In this document: one piece after another, positions 1 through 7,145 of the stretch
Layout: each line of letters begins with the position of its first letter
Position numbering within the stretch: position 1 is the stretch's first letter
Assembly (NCBI GenBank): GCA_009391605.1
Contig: VFGQ01000025.1
Span: forward strand, 1 to 13,714
Origin: SAR202 cluster bacterium
GTDB lineage: Bacteria > Chloroflexota > Dehalococcoidia > SAR202 > GCA-002694895
Reading direction: 5' to 3'
DNA: 13,714 nt
Made by a program: the position numbers and the translations under genes
Notes under the pieces: model-generated
What the model saw: only the letters and a program-made list of their open reading frames with translations
Told to the model about the DNA's origin: nothing
Database searches by the model: none

Positions 1-848
1 ACGTTTTTTGTATCATTGTCAGAAGAAATTGATTTAGTAGAATGATAAAATCCTACTTTCAAATTTTTTGTTGTGATTATATTTGGATCATTTAATGGGG
101 ATATAACTACAGTTGGATCAACATTATCTGGTCCGGAAATAATATTTGTAAGTGGAATTAAATCATCCACAAATCTAGCTAATGGACCAATAGATGTTAG
201 CAAATCTCCTGGGCCTGCATCAAATGAAATTGCATGCCCTGTTCTGGGGACTCTTCCAAATGTTGGTTTAAGCCCTGAAATTCCACAATGATGAGCTGGC
301 ATTCTTATACTGCCACCAGTATCTGTGCCAAGATCAAATACAGAACCGCAAGCAGATATAATAGCAGCTGCACCCCCACTGCTTCCACCTGTTGTAAAAT
401 CAAGATTATAAGGATTGTTTGTTCTGCCATACGGAACATTGTCAGTTTCTCCCCCCATAGTAAATTCGGGTGTGTTTGTTTTTCCCATTAGAATTCCACC
501 AGCATTTATAAGTCTTTCAGCAACAGTTGCATTATGTTTTGGTATGAATTTGGTTCTCCCCTCTGTACCCCATGTACTTATAATGCCTTTTGTATCAACT
601 GAATCTTTAAGAGTAAAAGGTAATCCAAATAAAGGTTTTGTATTACTGTCATTAAAATTGTTATCCATAAATTTAGCAGTTTTAATTGCTGATTCAAATG
701 AATTTTGTACTACAGCGTTTAACGATTTATTGACAGATTTAATTTGATTGATATGTAGATTTGTTAACTCTTCAACTGAAATAGTTTTGTTTCTTATTGA
801 GTCTAGCAAATCTTTTATTGGATAAGTGATAATTTCTTTAATCGACAT
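1..848 (-). CDS. Amidase-signature family hydrolase, C-terminus off the left edge
   Basis: The visible part is the N-terminal 282 residues of an amidase-signature enzyme, a family that hydrolyses carboxamide bonds with a Ser-cisSer-Lys triad. The triad is readable: Lys81 in LPFTLKDS, Ser156 in the glycine-serine motif TTGGSSGG, and the nucleophile Ser180 in DTGGSIR. The spacing of 75 and 24 residues is what the family shows, including GatA. The ATG at 848 is preceded by an AAAGG ribosome site about 9 bases upstream. The protein could be a GatA-type glutamyl-tRNA amidotransferase subunit or a stand-alone amidase. No gatB or gatC is visible, and the residues after the triad that help separate the types are cut off, so the substrate is left open. 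The gene is divergent from the small ORF at 930. Confidence 0.9.
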   Translation of the reverse strand, partial: MSIKEIITYPIKDLLDSIRNKTISVEELTNLHINQIKSVNKSLNAVVQNSFESAIKTAKFMDNNFNDSNTKPLFGLPFTLKDSVDTKGIISTWGTEGRTKFIPKHNATVAERLINAGGILMGKTNTPEFTMGGETDNVPYGRTNNPYNLDFTTGGSSGGAAAIISACGSVFDLGTDTGGSIRMPAHHCGISGLKPTFGRVPRTGHAISFDAGPGDLLTSIGPLARFVDDLIPLTNIISGPDNVDPTVVISPLNDPNIITTKNLKVGFYHSTKSISSDNDTKN

Positions 849-929
849 AAAATAACCTTTAAATTTATTTGATAGGATTATATTATAATTATATGTAATT
901 ACTAATTATTTTCAATGTGAGGCGTTTTT
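849..929. promoter_or_regulatory. Divergent intergenic spacer with -10-like boxes for both strands
   Basis: This AT-rich spacer separates the amidase start from the divergent small ORF, so it should carry the start signals of both. A perfect TATAAT lies on the plus strand at 884-889. On the minus strand TATAAT can be read at 877-882 and again at 882-887. No good -35 box lies at 16-18 bp from any of them, and such boxes arise easily by chance at this base composition. The gene layout makes a promoter here likely, but the exact elements are weak. Confidence 0.3.
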
Positions 930-1199
930 TTGCAATTATTTTGGGAAAAATGGACAAAAGGAATAAAACTTATTTTAAGTGATGGGGAAAATAGGGAAGA
1001 GGTTGGAGGTGTTCGTGAAACTAAGCATGGTTATGATGCTTGGGCTAAAACTTTTGGATATGATCCTGGTAGAGCAATAAAAGGACTAGATTCATTGGAA
1101 CAGAGCCGAGAATTTGTAGAAAGCTTTCAGCCATGGGATTTGTATGATCTTGGCAGAGGACTAGTAGTAGAGCCAGAAGTTAGAGAATCTTCTACTTAA
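930..1199 (+). CDS. Small hypothetical protein (89 aa, TTG start)
   Basis: I do not recognise this protein. It is hydrophilic, has no signal peptide, membrane segment or cysteine, and is rich in Trp, Gly and charged residues. The middle reads as a compact folded stretch (YDAWAKTFGYDPGRAIKGLD, about residues 36-55), followed by QPWDLYDLGRG near 68-78 and an acidic, serine-rich tail. The start is taken as TTG at 930 because GAGG at 918-921 sits at the right distance, while the ATG at 914 runs straight into TGA and no in-frame ATG lies near the beginning. The amino-acid make-up looks like a real protein rather than translated AT-rich noise. Its 3' end overlaps by 8 bp the end of the convergent thioredoxin-like gene. 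Confidence 0.7.
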   Translation: MQLFWEKWTKGIKLILSDGENREEVGGVRETKHGYDAWAKTFGYDPGRAIKGLDSLEQSREFVESFQPWDLYDLGRGLVVEPEVRESST

Positions 1200-1767
1200 T
1201 ATTATCTGTAATTTTATCTATTTCTGAAATTGTTTCATTCCATAATAATTTGTTATATTCATTTTCCAATGAATTAATCATTAGTTCTTTTAGGGTTAAA
1301 TTTGAATCATTACTACTTTCATGGAGTGATTTGTTTTTTTCTAGTAAATCCGACTGTATTTTATAAGCTTTTTGAGGCTTTTCTTCCCATTTATATATAA
1401 TTTTTAGGTTGGAATCAGTTATAAGTAGGGCAGGGATCTTCATTACTCCTAAGTTTTGGCAAATTGTATTTAAATATTCATTTTCTGATCTTTTATATAT
1501 TATTAGTGATAAATTTGATATTAACTCAGACATGGTAATAAATATTGGTAAATTAAATAGTGAATCGGGGCAAAAGTCTTCTGTTAATACAATAAGTTTT
1601 TTATTTTCTAATTTAGCTTCTAATTTTTTTATTTGCTCGTGTAAATTTAATTTTGATTTCACAATTTGAATTTGTTTATTAAGATTTTTTTTGTTTTCAG
1701 TCATTGAAGAAAGGTATTCTTCCCAATCAGAGCCGTTTATTAATAATTTAGCATCAATTTTTGTCAT
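1192..1767 (-). CDS. Thioredoxin-like family protein with a single active-site cysteine
   Basis: This 191-aa protein has the outline of the Thioredoxin_9-type group (PF14595, by recall). An N-terminal helical stretch (about 1-57) is followed by a beta strand into the active-site segment VLTEDFCPDS (Cys66). Then comes a thioredoxin-like continuation with a cis-proline candidate in MKIPALLITD (Pro112) and a helical, charged tail. Related proteins usually read W-C-G-D at the active site. Here it is F-C-P-D, with no second cysteine, so classic dithiol exchange is unlikely and a monothiol or binding role is possible. There is no signal peptide, so it should be cytoplasmic. The gene is divergent from the beta-lactamase-like gene at 1826 and ends inside the last codons of the convergent 89-aa gene. 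Confidence 0.7.
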   Translation of the reverse strand: MTKIDAKLLINGSDWEEYLSSMTENKKNLNKQIQIVKSKLNLHEQIKKLEAKLENKKLIVLTEDFCPDSLFNLPIFITMSELISNLSLIIYKRSENEYLNTICQNLGVMKIPALLITDSNLKIIYKWEEKPQKAYKIQSDLLEKNKSLHESSNDSNLTLKELMINSLENEYNKLLWNETISEIDKITDNIK

Positions 1768-1825
1768 TTATACTTTATACTCTCTCGTATTATAAGCAAT
1801 ATTATTATAAACCATTGGAAATGTT

Positions 1826-2713
1826 ATGAAATCTGATAATAATGAAAATTTTTATTTAAATAAACTTGTTAAATCTATCAATACTCAAGTTGAAAACTTC
1901 AATGGGGTAGCTGGAGTATCAATAAAGGATTTAACTACAGGATGGTACTATGGTATTAACGATGAATTGATATTCCCTACGGCATCTAGTATTAAAATCC
2001 CAATATTACTTAAACTGATTGAATCATCTGAGGCTAGTAAATTAAATTTATTAAAAAATATTGAAATAACTGAAGAAATGAAATCTAGAGGAAGTGGAGT
2101 GATACATAAAATGAACGGTACAATTAACCTTACTGTTGAAAATCTTGCAATTCTTATGATTAATTTGTCTGATAATACTGCTACCAATCTATGTATTGAT
2201 ATTGCCGGTCAAGATGAAGTAAATAAAATGTTAGAAGACTATGAATTTGTTTCAATGAGATTAAATAGGAAAATGCAAGATTATACTGCTATTAAAGAGG
2301 GAAGAGAAAACTTATCTTCGGTAAAAGAAATGAATTTAATTTTGGAAATGTTAGATTCATCTCGTGCTATTAAACCTGAAGTTGCAAAAAAAGTTTTAAA
2401 TATACTATCTTTAAATAAATCGACTCCTATTTCACAACCATTACCAGAAAATATTATAGTTGCTGGTAAAACAGGAGGAATGCCTGGAGTTAGATGTGAG
2501 ACTGCAATAATATATCTTGCCAATAAGAAATATATTCTTACAGTTATGACTTCATATGCAGGAAATGGATCATCTTCAAGTAACCAAAATATAGGTGAGC
2601 ATAATGGATCAGATCTGATTTCTAAAATTAGTTTACAAACATATAATTATTTTAATGTTTTAGATCAATCTTCTAAATTTGGACAGGGATTAATACAGAC
2701 GGTTAACCATTGA
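1826..2713 (+). CDS. Class A beta-lactamase-like serine hydrolase
   Basis: The three marks of penicillin-interacting serine hydrolases are present in the right order and spacing: S-x-x-K as Ser54-Ser-Ile-Lys57 after FPTA, S-D-N at 115-117, and K-T-G at 215-217. At 295 aa it has class A size. The general-base region is less clear. E158-x3-N162 could match the E166/N170 pair of class A enzymes, but the usual ELN string is absent, so it may be a weak lactamase, a DD-peptidase-like enzyme or another acyl hydrolase. No signal peptide is visible, and an in-frame TAA at 1808-1810 rules out an upstream extension. A GGAA at 1817-1820 precedes the ATG. The stop overlaps the TTG start of the downstream transporter, suggesting coupled translation. 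Confidence 0.85.
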   Translation: MKSDNNENFYLNKLVKSINTQVENFNGVAGVSIKDLTTGWYYGINDELIFPTASSIKIPILLKLIESSEASKLNLLKNIEITEEMKSRGSGVIHKMNGTINLTVENLAILMINLSDNTATNLCIDIAGQDEVNKMLEDYEFVSMRLNRKMQDYTAIKEGRENLSSVKEMNLILEMLDSSRAIKPEVAKKVLNILSLNKSTPISQPLPENIIVAGKTGGMPGVRCETAIIYLANKKYILTVMTSYAGNGSSSSNQNIGEHNGSDLISKISLQTYNYFNVLDQSSKFGQGLIQTVNH

Positions 2714-3969
2714 GTACTATCAGCAAATCTGACCAACCTTTATTTGGATTTTTGACATCGGATTTTTTAAGACTTTGTTTAGCTATATCTATATTTGCTG
2801 CTGGTACATGGCAGGAACATGTAAGTATTGGTTACATTGTTTACGAATTGACAGATTCTGAATTTTTACTTGCCTTAGCTTTTGCGGTAAGATTTTTACC
2901 TTTTTTGTTGGTTTCTAATTATATTGGTTATATTTCAGACTTGGTAAGTAGAAGAACTTTGTTAATTATTCTAATGTTATTTGGTTCAGTAGCATTGTTT
3001 GTAATGTCTTTTTTCATTACATCAGATTTTGTTAACTATTATGTGATTTTATTTTATATTTTTATTAGTGGATCAGTTTGGTCTTCTACAATGCTAACTC
3101 AACAATCATATTCTTATGATTTAACAGGTTATAAATATTCCGTTAAAGGAATTGCTATAACCAAAGGAGCAGATAGAATAGGTGGAATGTTTGGGGGTTT
3201 ATTGTCGGGTATATTAGTGATGAAAAATTATAGATTCCCATTTATTGTAAGTGGTTTTTTGCAGTTTATTTCGGCTTTAATTCTTATTCCAAATTCAAAA
3301 ATAAGTTTATATTCTCCTAAAAACAAAACAAAGCCAAAATTAACTGAAGTAATTTCTATTTTAAAGAAGAATAAAATTTTATTAACTGTAGTGATTTTAT
3401 CTTGTGGAACTGAGATTTTTGGGTTTTCTCATAATAGTTTAATTCCAGTTTTTGTAAAAGATGTACTTGGAGGAGATGGGCAAGACTTAGGATTTATGAT
3501 GTCTTTTAGGCAAATCGGAGGAATTATTGGGCTATTATCTATTGTTGTTTTTGGGTCATATATAAGAAAAGGATTATGGCTTTTGTTTGTTATATTGGGA
3601 TTTGGAATAAGTTTATTTGTATTAGGATTTCAGAATCATTATGTTTATTTTGTATTGATTAGTTTATTTGTAAATGTTTTTGCGTCTAGTTGTGATTCTT
3701 TATACCAGATAATCACACAAAGATCTGTAGATAATAAAGACAGAGGAAAAGCTATGGGTGCATGGTTATTTACAATAGGATCAGGACCTTTAGGATATTT
3801 GATTATTGGACTTTTAAGTAATTTTATATCAAATAATATTGATAATTTCAGTTCGATTTATAACTCTATTGGTCCTCAAATGACTATTAATATAACTGGC
3901 ATTATTTTAATTATTATTAGTCTTACTTTTTTTAAGTATGCAAAAAAGTTAAAAGAAGTCCCTGCTTAA
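2710..3969 (+). CDS. MFS transporter, EntS/MFS_3-like exporter type
   Basis: A 419-aa protein with about 12 hydrophobic segments in the 6+6 arrangement of the major facilitator superfamily, with a charged central loop near residues 200-222 (KNKTKPK). A degenerate motif A, GYISDLVSRRTLL, lies at 73-85 between the second and third segments. TQQSYSYDL (130-138) resembles the RQA-x-x-P-DLV-like stretch of the MFS_3/EntS exporter group. D-R-G-K at 344-347 lies in a C-terminal-half cytoplasmic loop. It probably drives proton-linked export across the inner membrane; the substrate cannot be read. The start is TTG at 2710, overlapping the previous stop by 4 bp, which argues for co-translation. The gene ends 1 bp from the end of the convergent aldolase gene. 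Confidence 0.88.
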   Translation: MSTISKSDQPLFGFLTSDFLRLCLAISIFAAGTWQEHVSIGYIVYELTDSEFLLALAFAVRFLPFLLVSNYIGYISDLVSRRTLLIILMLFGSVALFVMSFFITSDFVNYYVILFYIFISGSVWSSTMLTQQSYSYDLTGYKYSVKGIAITKGADRIGGMFGGLLSGILVMKNYRFPFIVSGFLQFISALILIPNSKISLYSPKNKTKPKLTEVISILKKNKILLTVVILSCGTEIFGFSHNSLIPVFVKDVLGGDGQDLGFMMSFRQIGGIIGLLSIVVFGSYIRKGLWLLFVILGFGISLFVLGFQNHYVYFVLISLFVNVFASSCDSLYQIITQRSVDNKDRGKAMGAWLFTIGSGPLGYLIIGLLSNFISNNIDNFSSIYNSIGPQMTINITGIILIIISLTFFKYAKKLKEVPA

Positions 3970-3970
3970 T

Positions 3971-4735
3971 TTAGGAATTTTTCATATTTGATAGGTAATT
4001 TTTCATTCCATCTTGAAGCATGTTTGTTACACCCGAACAGAACCATTGAAAACCGGCATCTTTATAGAATTTGTATGCATCCATATCTCTAGCAATTGTT
4101 CCGCATGATTTCCCATTAGCAATTGCAATTTTACTCAAATTTGTAATTGTATCTCTTACTTTTGGGTTATCTATTTGGCCATGAATACCAAATGCCGAAG
4201 ATATATCTGATGGTCCGAAAAACAAAACATCTACTTCTTTTATTGAAGAAATTTCTTCTACTTTTTCCAAAGCTTCTGTAGTTTCAATTTGTATCGTTAC
4301 TAATGTTTCTTGATTTGAGGAATCAACATGTTCTCCAACAGATTGAGGTATTCCATACGCTGACCCTCTTCCACTCGCAAGCCCTCTTTTACCAATTGGT
4401 GGATACTTTACTGAATCAACTACCGATGAAGCATCTGTTTTGTTGTTTATTAAAGGCATAAGAACACCCTGTGATCCTGCATCTAAAAATTTTTGGATAA
4501 CTTGTTGGTCATTTTGTCCAATCCTGGTGACAGTAGAAATATTTCTTAATTCTGCTGCCCTATAATGCTCTTCTGCTAGGTTGGGATTAAATGTTGTATG
4601 TTCACCGTCAATTATTACAAAATCAAATCCCAATAATCCCATTATTTCTGTAATGTTTGGGTTAATTATATTTTGAAATAGACCTATAACATCTTCACCT
4701 GCCGCAAGTTTTTCTTTCATCAGATTTTTATTCAT
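3971..4735 (-). CDS. HpcH/HpaI-type aldolase (class II, metal-dependent)
   Basis: The 254-aa protein aligns residue for residue with the known catalytic set of HpaI/HpcH 4-hydroxy-2-oxoheptanedioate aldolase: His46 in IIDGEHT, Arg71 in VTRIGQ, and the metal ligands Glu150 (QIET) and Asp176 (GPSDIS). HpaI numbering is 45, 70, 149 and 175. The family cleaves 4-hydroxy-2-oxo acids to pyruvate or another short oxoacid plus an aldehyde, and characterised members also decarboxylate oxaloacetate. The physiological substrate is not clear. The ATG at 4735 has an AGGAG site at 4741-4746 that overlaps the TAG stop of mdh, so it is translated right behind mdh. The link with mdh and the carboxyltransferases points to pyruvate/oxaloacetate metabolism. 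Confidence 0.9.
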   Translation of the reverse strand: MNKNLMKEKLAAGEDVIGLFQNIINPNITEIMGLLGFDFVIIDGEHTTFNPNLAEEHYRAAELRNISTVTRIGQNDQQVIQKFLDAGSQGVLMPLINNKTDASSVVDSVKYPPIGKRGLASGRGSAYGIPQSVGEHVDSSNQETLVTIQIETTEALEKVEEISSIKEVDVLFFGPSDISSAFGIHGQIDNPKVRDTITNLSKIAIANGKSCGTIARDMDAYKFYKDAGFQWFCSGVTNMLQDGMKNYLSNMKNS

Positions 4736-4744
4736 AATAAACTC

Positions 4745-5677
4745 CTATGATAAATTTTCCATTGCATCCACAGTTTCTTTAACTGCTTTAGCTGATTCAA
4801 TTAAATCATTTTTTTCATTTTCAGTTAAATCGTATTCAATGATTTCTTCAATTCCATTTTTACCTAATTTTGCTGGTACACCGAAATACAGATCCTTAAT
4901 CCCATACTCACCATTAAGGTATGCAGTAGTAGGAAGAATTGTTTTAGAATCAGAACATATTGCATCAACCATTTTAACTATTGATGCGGAAGGTGCATAA
5001 AAAGCACTTCCGGTTTTAAGTAGATTTACAATTTCTGCTCCACCGTCTTTAGTTCTTTGTACAAGTGATTTAAGTTTATTTGCTTCAATAGTATTATTTA
5101 AACTTTTTCCACCTATTGAGCTATTATTTAACAGAGGAACCATTGTATCCCCATGACCTCCCAATACATTTGCAGAAATAGAATTTACTGAAGTATTTTC
5201 ACTTTTAGAAATGAAAGTTGTAAATCTGGCTGAATCTAATATTCCAGCCATACCAAATACTTCATTAGGCTTTTTGTCACTGACTTGGTAAGCTTTCATT
5301 GCCATGGCATCTAATGGGTTTGTTACAACTATAATTAATGCGTTTGGAGATTGATCCAATGACATTTTTGTAACTTCTGCGACTATGTTCATGTTGATTT
5401 TTAGAAGATCATCCCTGGACATACCTGGTTTTCTTGCTACCCCAGAAGTAATTACTACAATATCAGAATCTTTTGTTATATTGTAATTTGTAGATCCAGT
5501 TATATTATTGTCTAATCCTAATATAGGGCCGGATTGCAAAATGTCTAAAGCTTTTCCTTCAGCCATTCCCTCCGCAATATCTATCAAAGCAATTTCATTG
5601 TAGTTTTTTTCAAATAATCTTTGAGCGGTAGTAGCACCAACATTTCCTGCCCCTATCACTGTTATCTTTTTATTCAT
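4745..5677 (-). CDS. mdh: Malate dehydrogenase (LDH-like type)
   Basis: A 310-aa NAD-dependent oxidoreductase that interconverts malate and oxaloacetate. The Rossmann motif is G9-A-G-N-V-G14, and Asp33 at the end of the second strand indicates NAD over NADP. The substrate loop reads ARKPGMSRDDL, with Arg82 and Arg88; the arginine at the loop's discriminating position marks malate rather than lactate dehydrogenase. Catalytic residues are Asp148 and Arg151 (LDSARF) and His175 (GGHGDTM). It is full length for the family. An AAGGGA site precedes the ATG. It lies 87 bp below the unknown 455-aa gene, the largest gap inside the metabolic cluster, which holds a promoter-like sequence, and 9 bp before the aldolase gene. 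Confidence 0.96.
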   Translation of the reverse strand: MNKKITVIGAGNVGATTAQRLFEKNYNEIALIDIAEGMAEGKALDILQSGPILGLDNNITGSTNYNITKDSDIVVITSGVARKPGMSRDDLLKINMNIVAEVTKMSLDQSPNALIIVVTNPLDAMAMKAYQVSDKKPNEVFGMAGILDSARFTTFISKSENTSVNSISANVLGGHGDTMVPLLNNSSIGGKSLNNTIEANKLKSLVQRTKDGGAEIVNLLKTGSAFYAPSASIVKMVDAICSDSKTILPTTAYLNGEYGIKDLYFGVPAKLGKNGIEEIIEYDLTENEKNDLIESAKAVKETVDAMENLS

Positions 5678-5719
5678 TGAGAGTCCCTTTATATAATGTA
5701 GTTTTAAGTGGGTAGTTAA

Positions 5720-5748
5720 ATTATACTTCTGATCTTATATATCAGCAA
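5720..5748 (-). promoter_or_regulatory. Putative mdh promoter with palindrome between -35 and -10
   Basis: On the minus strand TTGCTG (5743-5748) is followed after exactly 17 bp by TATAAT (5720-5725), a near-consensus sigma70-type arrangement. It lies about 42 bp upstream of the mdh start codon. A palindrome CTGAT-7-ATCAG spans 5729-5745, within the spacer and the edge of the -35 box, where a repressor could block polymerase. The stem is only 5 bp and no T-run follows it, so a terminator is less likely. This would let mdh and the aldolase be made independently of the upstream carboxyltransferase genes. Confidence 0.5.
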
Positions 5749-5764
5749 TATAAGTTATTTATTT

Positions 5765-7132
5765 TTACGATCCCCAAGGACTAATAGATTCTCTTAATGA
5801 TTTATAACCTTCTAAAAATCCTGGTCGTTTGCCACTATAGATTTTATCAAAAATATTAAGAGAATTATCAAGCCATTTATGTAATTCAGTATTGTCAGGA
5901 TTAGCATCTATGTATGCATCACGTATTAATACAAAATGAATTCTAGGATCATAGGGCTGTTTAGTCCCGCCTACCCATTCATCACCATTTAGTAATCTTA
6001 AAAGCATAGCGTCGGCAGAACCAAGGGTTTGTTCATGAATAGGAGGTCCGTCCATACGGTGCATTACTGAAGTCATATCTCTACCGTTACCAGTTGTATA
6101 ACCCATATCATTCCACATTTTACTTGTATTTATATCTTTTCCTAAGTAATTTGCGACTTTTTCACCGAATGATCTTAAAGGATCTGATATGTCAGCTAAT
6201 AAATCAGTTAATCGATCTCCATCTAAATCTGTAGCTAAGACAATAGTATTTTGTTTTTCTATTAAATCCCAAATTAATAAGCCGTAATTAGTATCAGAAA
6301 TATGCTGTTCTATTCTTCCTCCCCAATTTTCCATACCTTCTTTAAAGTTTGAAGGAAGTAGTTTAATGATTTTATCTATTTTATCTTTGTGTTCTCCGTA
6401 AGGATCTACAGCATATTTACGTCCAACTTCAAATTTTGTATCTTGTAATAACCATGAATGGAGTCCGGCATTTATCCCGTCTTCCATTGCTTGAGTGGGT
6501 TTTGTTGCAACCCTTCCGATATAACCTGTATCGTTTACCATTTTAAGAAAAAGTCTATTTGCATAAGCCATTTGAACACCTGGAGTGTTCATTTCTGAGT
6601 GTACTAACCCATTTTCATTAACATTAAATTTTGCTTTGTCTTGAGAATAAGGAAGGCAAGGCATGCTTCTTACAACAGTAATTGGACCATATGGCCTGAC
6701 ATTACAAAATACACCGGCCTGAGTACGAAGTGGTGCATTTCCAGATTTTCCCATTACAACAACTTTATTTCCTTTTCCATCATTTACGTAAGCATCACCT
6801 GCAGTTGACCATTTTATTGAAGTACATGGCATATTTCCGAACCAGGCAAGAGATTCTAATGAAGTATCATGTCTGTATTGTGCCCACATTGGGACAGCAT
6901 AAAAAGGGAGGCCTAAAATATCTATTGCAGCTATTGTACCTAATAGAGCGTATGCATCTGTAAGTGAATGAGCAACAGGATTTACATTATCATTGTGGTT
7001 TCCGCCTTTCCATATAACTGCATTTGGATAACCATTTGGTGTAATGTCTGCAGGTTCAAATAAACCAGATAAATGTTGTAGTAAATCTCCTCCATCAGCT
7101 TCAGTTTTTGCTATGGATATAAGATCAATCAT
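5765..7132 (-). CDS. Unrecognised 455-aa protein in the carboxyltransferase-mdh cluster
   Basis: I do not recognise the family. It is soluble, with no signal peptide or membrane segment, and has the dense Trp, Gly, Pro and Asp content of a folded enzyme. Possible metal or active-site groups are GGNHNDN (43-49), VAHSLTDAY (53-61), YRHD (86-89), RPYGP (146-150), NTPG (182-185), the Asp-rich TDLDGDRLTD (301-310), HRMDGPP and GSADAMLLRLL in the C-terminal third. Cys103, Cys143 and Cys159 lie in conserved-looking contexts. The ATG is preceded by a strong AAGGAG site, and the oadA-like stop is only 13 bp upstream, so it is co-transcribed with the carboxyltransferases. Context suggests a role in acyl-CoA, pyruvate or oxaloacetate metabolism, but that is inference only. 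Confidence 0.85.
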   Translation of the reverse strand: MIDLISIAKTEADGGDLLQHLSGLFEPADITPNGYPNAVIWKGGNHNDNVNPVAHSLTDAYALLGTIAAIDILGLPFYAVPMWAQYRHDTSLESLAWFGNMPCTSIKWSTAGDAYVNDGKGNKVVVMGKSGNAPLRTQAGVFCNVRPYGPITVVRSMPCLPYSQDKAKFNVNENGLVHSEMNTPGVQMAYANRLFLKMVNDTGYIGRVATKPTQAMEDGINAGLHSWLLQDTKFEVGRKYAVDPYGEHKDKIDKIIKLLPSNFKEGMENWGGRIEQHISDTNYGLLIWDLIEKQNTIVLATDLDGDRLTDLLADISDPLRSFGEKVANYLGKDINTSKMWNDMGYTTGNGRDMTSVMHRMDGPPIHEQTLGSADAMLLRLLNGDEWVGGTKQPYDPRIHFVLIRDAYIDANPDNTELHKWLDNSLNIFDKIYSGKRPGFLEGYKSLRESISPWGS

Positions 7133-7145
7133 AAATTCTCCTTTT

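Noticed and set aside
73..747. Plus-strand open frames over the left end
   Set aside because: The minus strand carries an amidase with full triad and continuous frame from 848 to the edge; these are its shadows.
1948..2523. Two minus-strand open frames inside the beta-lactamase-like gene
   Set aside because: They mirror a gene with all catalytic motifs on the plus strand, so they are reading-frame shadows.
5729..5745. Hairpin CTGAT-7-ATCAG read as a terminator after the 455-aa gene
   Set aside because: The stem has 5 mostly AT pairs and no T-run follows; its place between -35 and -10 boxes fits an operator better.
6190..6240. Asp-rich DxDGDxxxD string (residues 302-310) in the 455-aa protein, similar to FG-GAP or calcium-loop repeats
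   Set aside because: It occurs only once and the protein has no signal peptide or repeat structure, so a calcium-binding repeat protein is not supported.
5765..7132. Faint resemblance of the 455-aa protein to class V fructose-1,6-bisphosphate aldolase/phosphatase (Asp-rich strings, DGPP)
   Set aside because: The defining N-terminal and Schiff-base motifs do not line up, and only very short strings agree, so no family name is given.
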